From: Acidovorax sp. 210-6
Lineage (GTDB): Bacteria > Pseudomonadota > Gammaproteobacteria > Burkholderiales > Burkholderiaceae_C
NCBI RefSeq assembly: GCF_010020825.1
Contig: NZ_JAACJE010000001.1
Coordinates: 1,054,001-1,118,000 of the forward strand
DNA: 64,000 nucleotides
Direction of reading: 5' to 3'
How positions within the stretch are numbered: position 1 is the stretch's first letter; every line of letters begins with the position of its first letter. The position numbers and the translations under genes were made by a program. This document shows, piece by piece, positions 63,587-64,000 of this stretch. A model generated the notes under the pieces. It was not told where the DNA came from. It made no database searches and was given only the letters and a program-made list of their open reading frames with translations.

Positions 63587-64000
63587 GTGCATAAAACCCC
63601 TTCGCCCGACGACCTGCGTGTCTTCACTGCCGTGGTGCGCAAGGCCAGCTTCGCCGAGGCCGCACGCGAGCTGGGCGCCTCGCCCGCTTTCGTGAGCAAG
63701 CGCATCCGTCTGCTCGAAGAGGACCTGGCGGTGAAGCTGCTGCACCGCACCACGCGCCGCGTGGCAGTGACGGAGGAGGGCGAGCGCGTGTTCCACTGGG
63801 CGCTGCGCATCCTTGATGACATGGACCAGTTGCTGCAGGAAGTGGCCGTGACCCGGCGCGAACCGCGCGGCCTGCTGCGCGTGAGCACCAGCTTCGGCTT
63901 TGGCCGCCAGGTGGTGGCGCCCATGCTGTCGCAACTGGTGCAGCGCCACCCCGGCCTGCAGGTGCGGCTGGAGGTGTTCGACCGCCTGGTGGACGTGGCG
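63587..64000 (+). CDS. LysR-family regulator, 5' part
   Basis: 138 residues to the window end; the C-terminal effector domain is cut off. The helix-turn-helix is DDLRVFTAVVRKASFAEAAREL, then ASPAFVSKRIRLLEEDLAVKLLHRTTRR. Start GTG at 63587 (MHKTPSPDD). It is divergent from the tartrate/D-malate dehydrogenase with 92 bases between starts, so it probably regulates that gene. The effector cannot be judged from this part. Confidence 0.88.
   Translation, partial: MHKTPSPDDLRVFTAVVRKASFAEAARELGASPAFVSKRIRLLEEDLAVKLLHRTTRRVAVTEEGERVFHWALRILDDMDQLLQEVAVTRREPRGLLRVSTSFGFGRQVVAPMLSQLVQRHPGLQVRLEVFDRLVDVA

Noticed and set aside
1-64000. Mobile elements, prophage, CRISPR arrays or defence islands
   Set aside because: No transposase, integrase, direct-repeat array or restriction gene was seen. 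The only foreign-looking sequences are the short palindromic repeats.

Overview
This window is a high-GC chromosomal stretch. Gene content and order (ppc beside hemCDXY, thrS-infC-rpmI-rplT-pheST-ihfA, FNR-hemN-TauE-like, an rlmD interrupted by a lineage repeat) point to a betaproteobacterium of the Comamonadaceae, Acidovorax-like. This is inferred from sequence character, not from a database match. Nearly all of it is ordinary core genome. I see no insertion sequence, prophage, integrase, CRISPR array or plasmid backbone.

Layout. 1-5.0 kb: the first 22 codons of galU, valS, then cytochrome b561 with two periplasmic YceI proteins. 5.1-9.3 kb: hemC-hemD-hemX-hemY, divergent from ppc (9.3-12.1 kb, TTG start). 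12.2-16 kb: a spherulin-4-like lipoprotein, a lipoprotein/FlgO-like pair, and the flagellar master regulator flhDC. 16-19.2 kb: a sulfurtransferase, an EamA permease and a Rieske oxygenase. 19.4-22.5 kb: isoprenoid genes xseB-ispA-dxs. Then come an orphan TRAP binding protein and the translation block thrS, infC, rpmI, rplT, pheS, pheT, ihfA and a MerR-type regulator, ending in tRNA-Pro(GGG) at 32.2 kb.

32.3-41.6 kb holds a fused acyl-CoA-synthetase-like/GNAT protein (Pat/PatZ type), an ECF sigma factor with its zinc-type anti-sigma, a CnrX/ZraP-like periplasmic sensor and a periplasmic target protein, then putA with a divergent Lrp regulator. 41.7-47.97 kb has rlmD, a Bax-inhibitor-1 family protein, a HbpS/GlcG protein and the iron cluster hemP, exbD, exbB, tonB, bfd. 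A siderophore receptor follows (48.1-50.4 kb), then a SWIB protein, FNR, hemN and a TauE-like membrane protein. 54.3-58.1 kb encodes a coupled HD-GYP and PAS-GGDEF-EAL pair for cyclic-di-GMP. 58.1-61.4 kb has mogA, darP, pmbA and an HNH endonuclease. The right end carries an HpaI-type aldolase, a tartrate/D-malate dehydrogenase and a divergent LysR gene cut by the window edge.

Three signals go beyond standard annotation. First, the ECF sigma locus has two promoters sharing the same bipartite element (GGAACATTTG, 7 bases, GGTTCGTTGA), one before the sigma gene and one before the last gene of the locus, which defines a likely regulon signature. Second, a dispersed palindromic repeat family occurs between genes and also twice in frame inside essential-type genes (hemD and rlmD), where it adds about 16-20 residues. 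Third, the translation block carries RNA-level control signals: a folded leader with a terminator before thrS, an apparent AUA start codon for infC placed 8 bases after a Shine-Dalgarno sequence, and a three-hairpin leader before rpmI.
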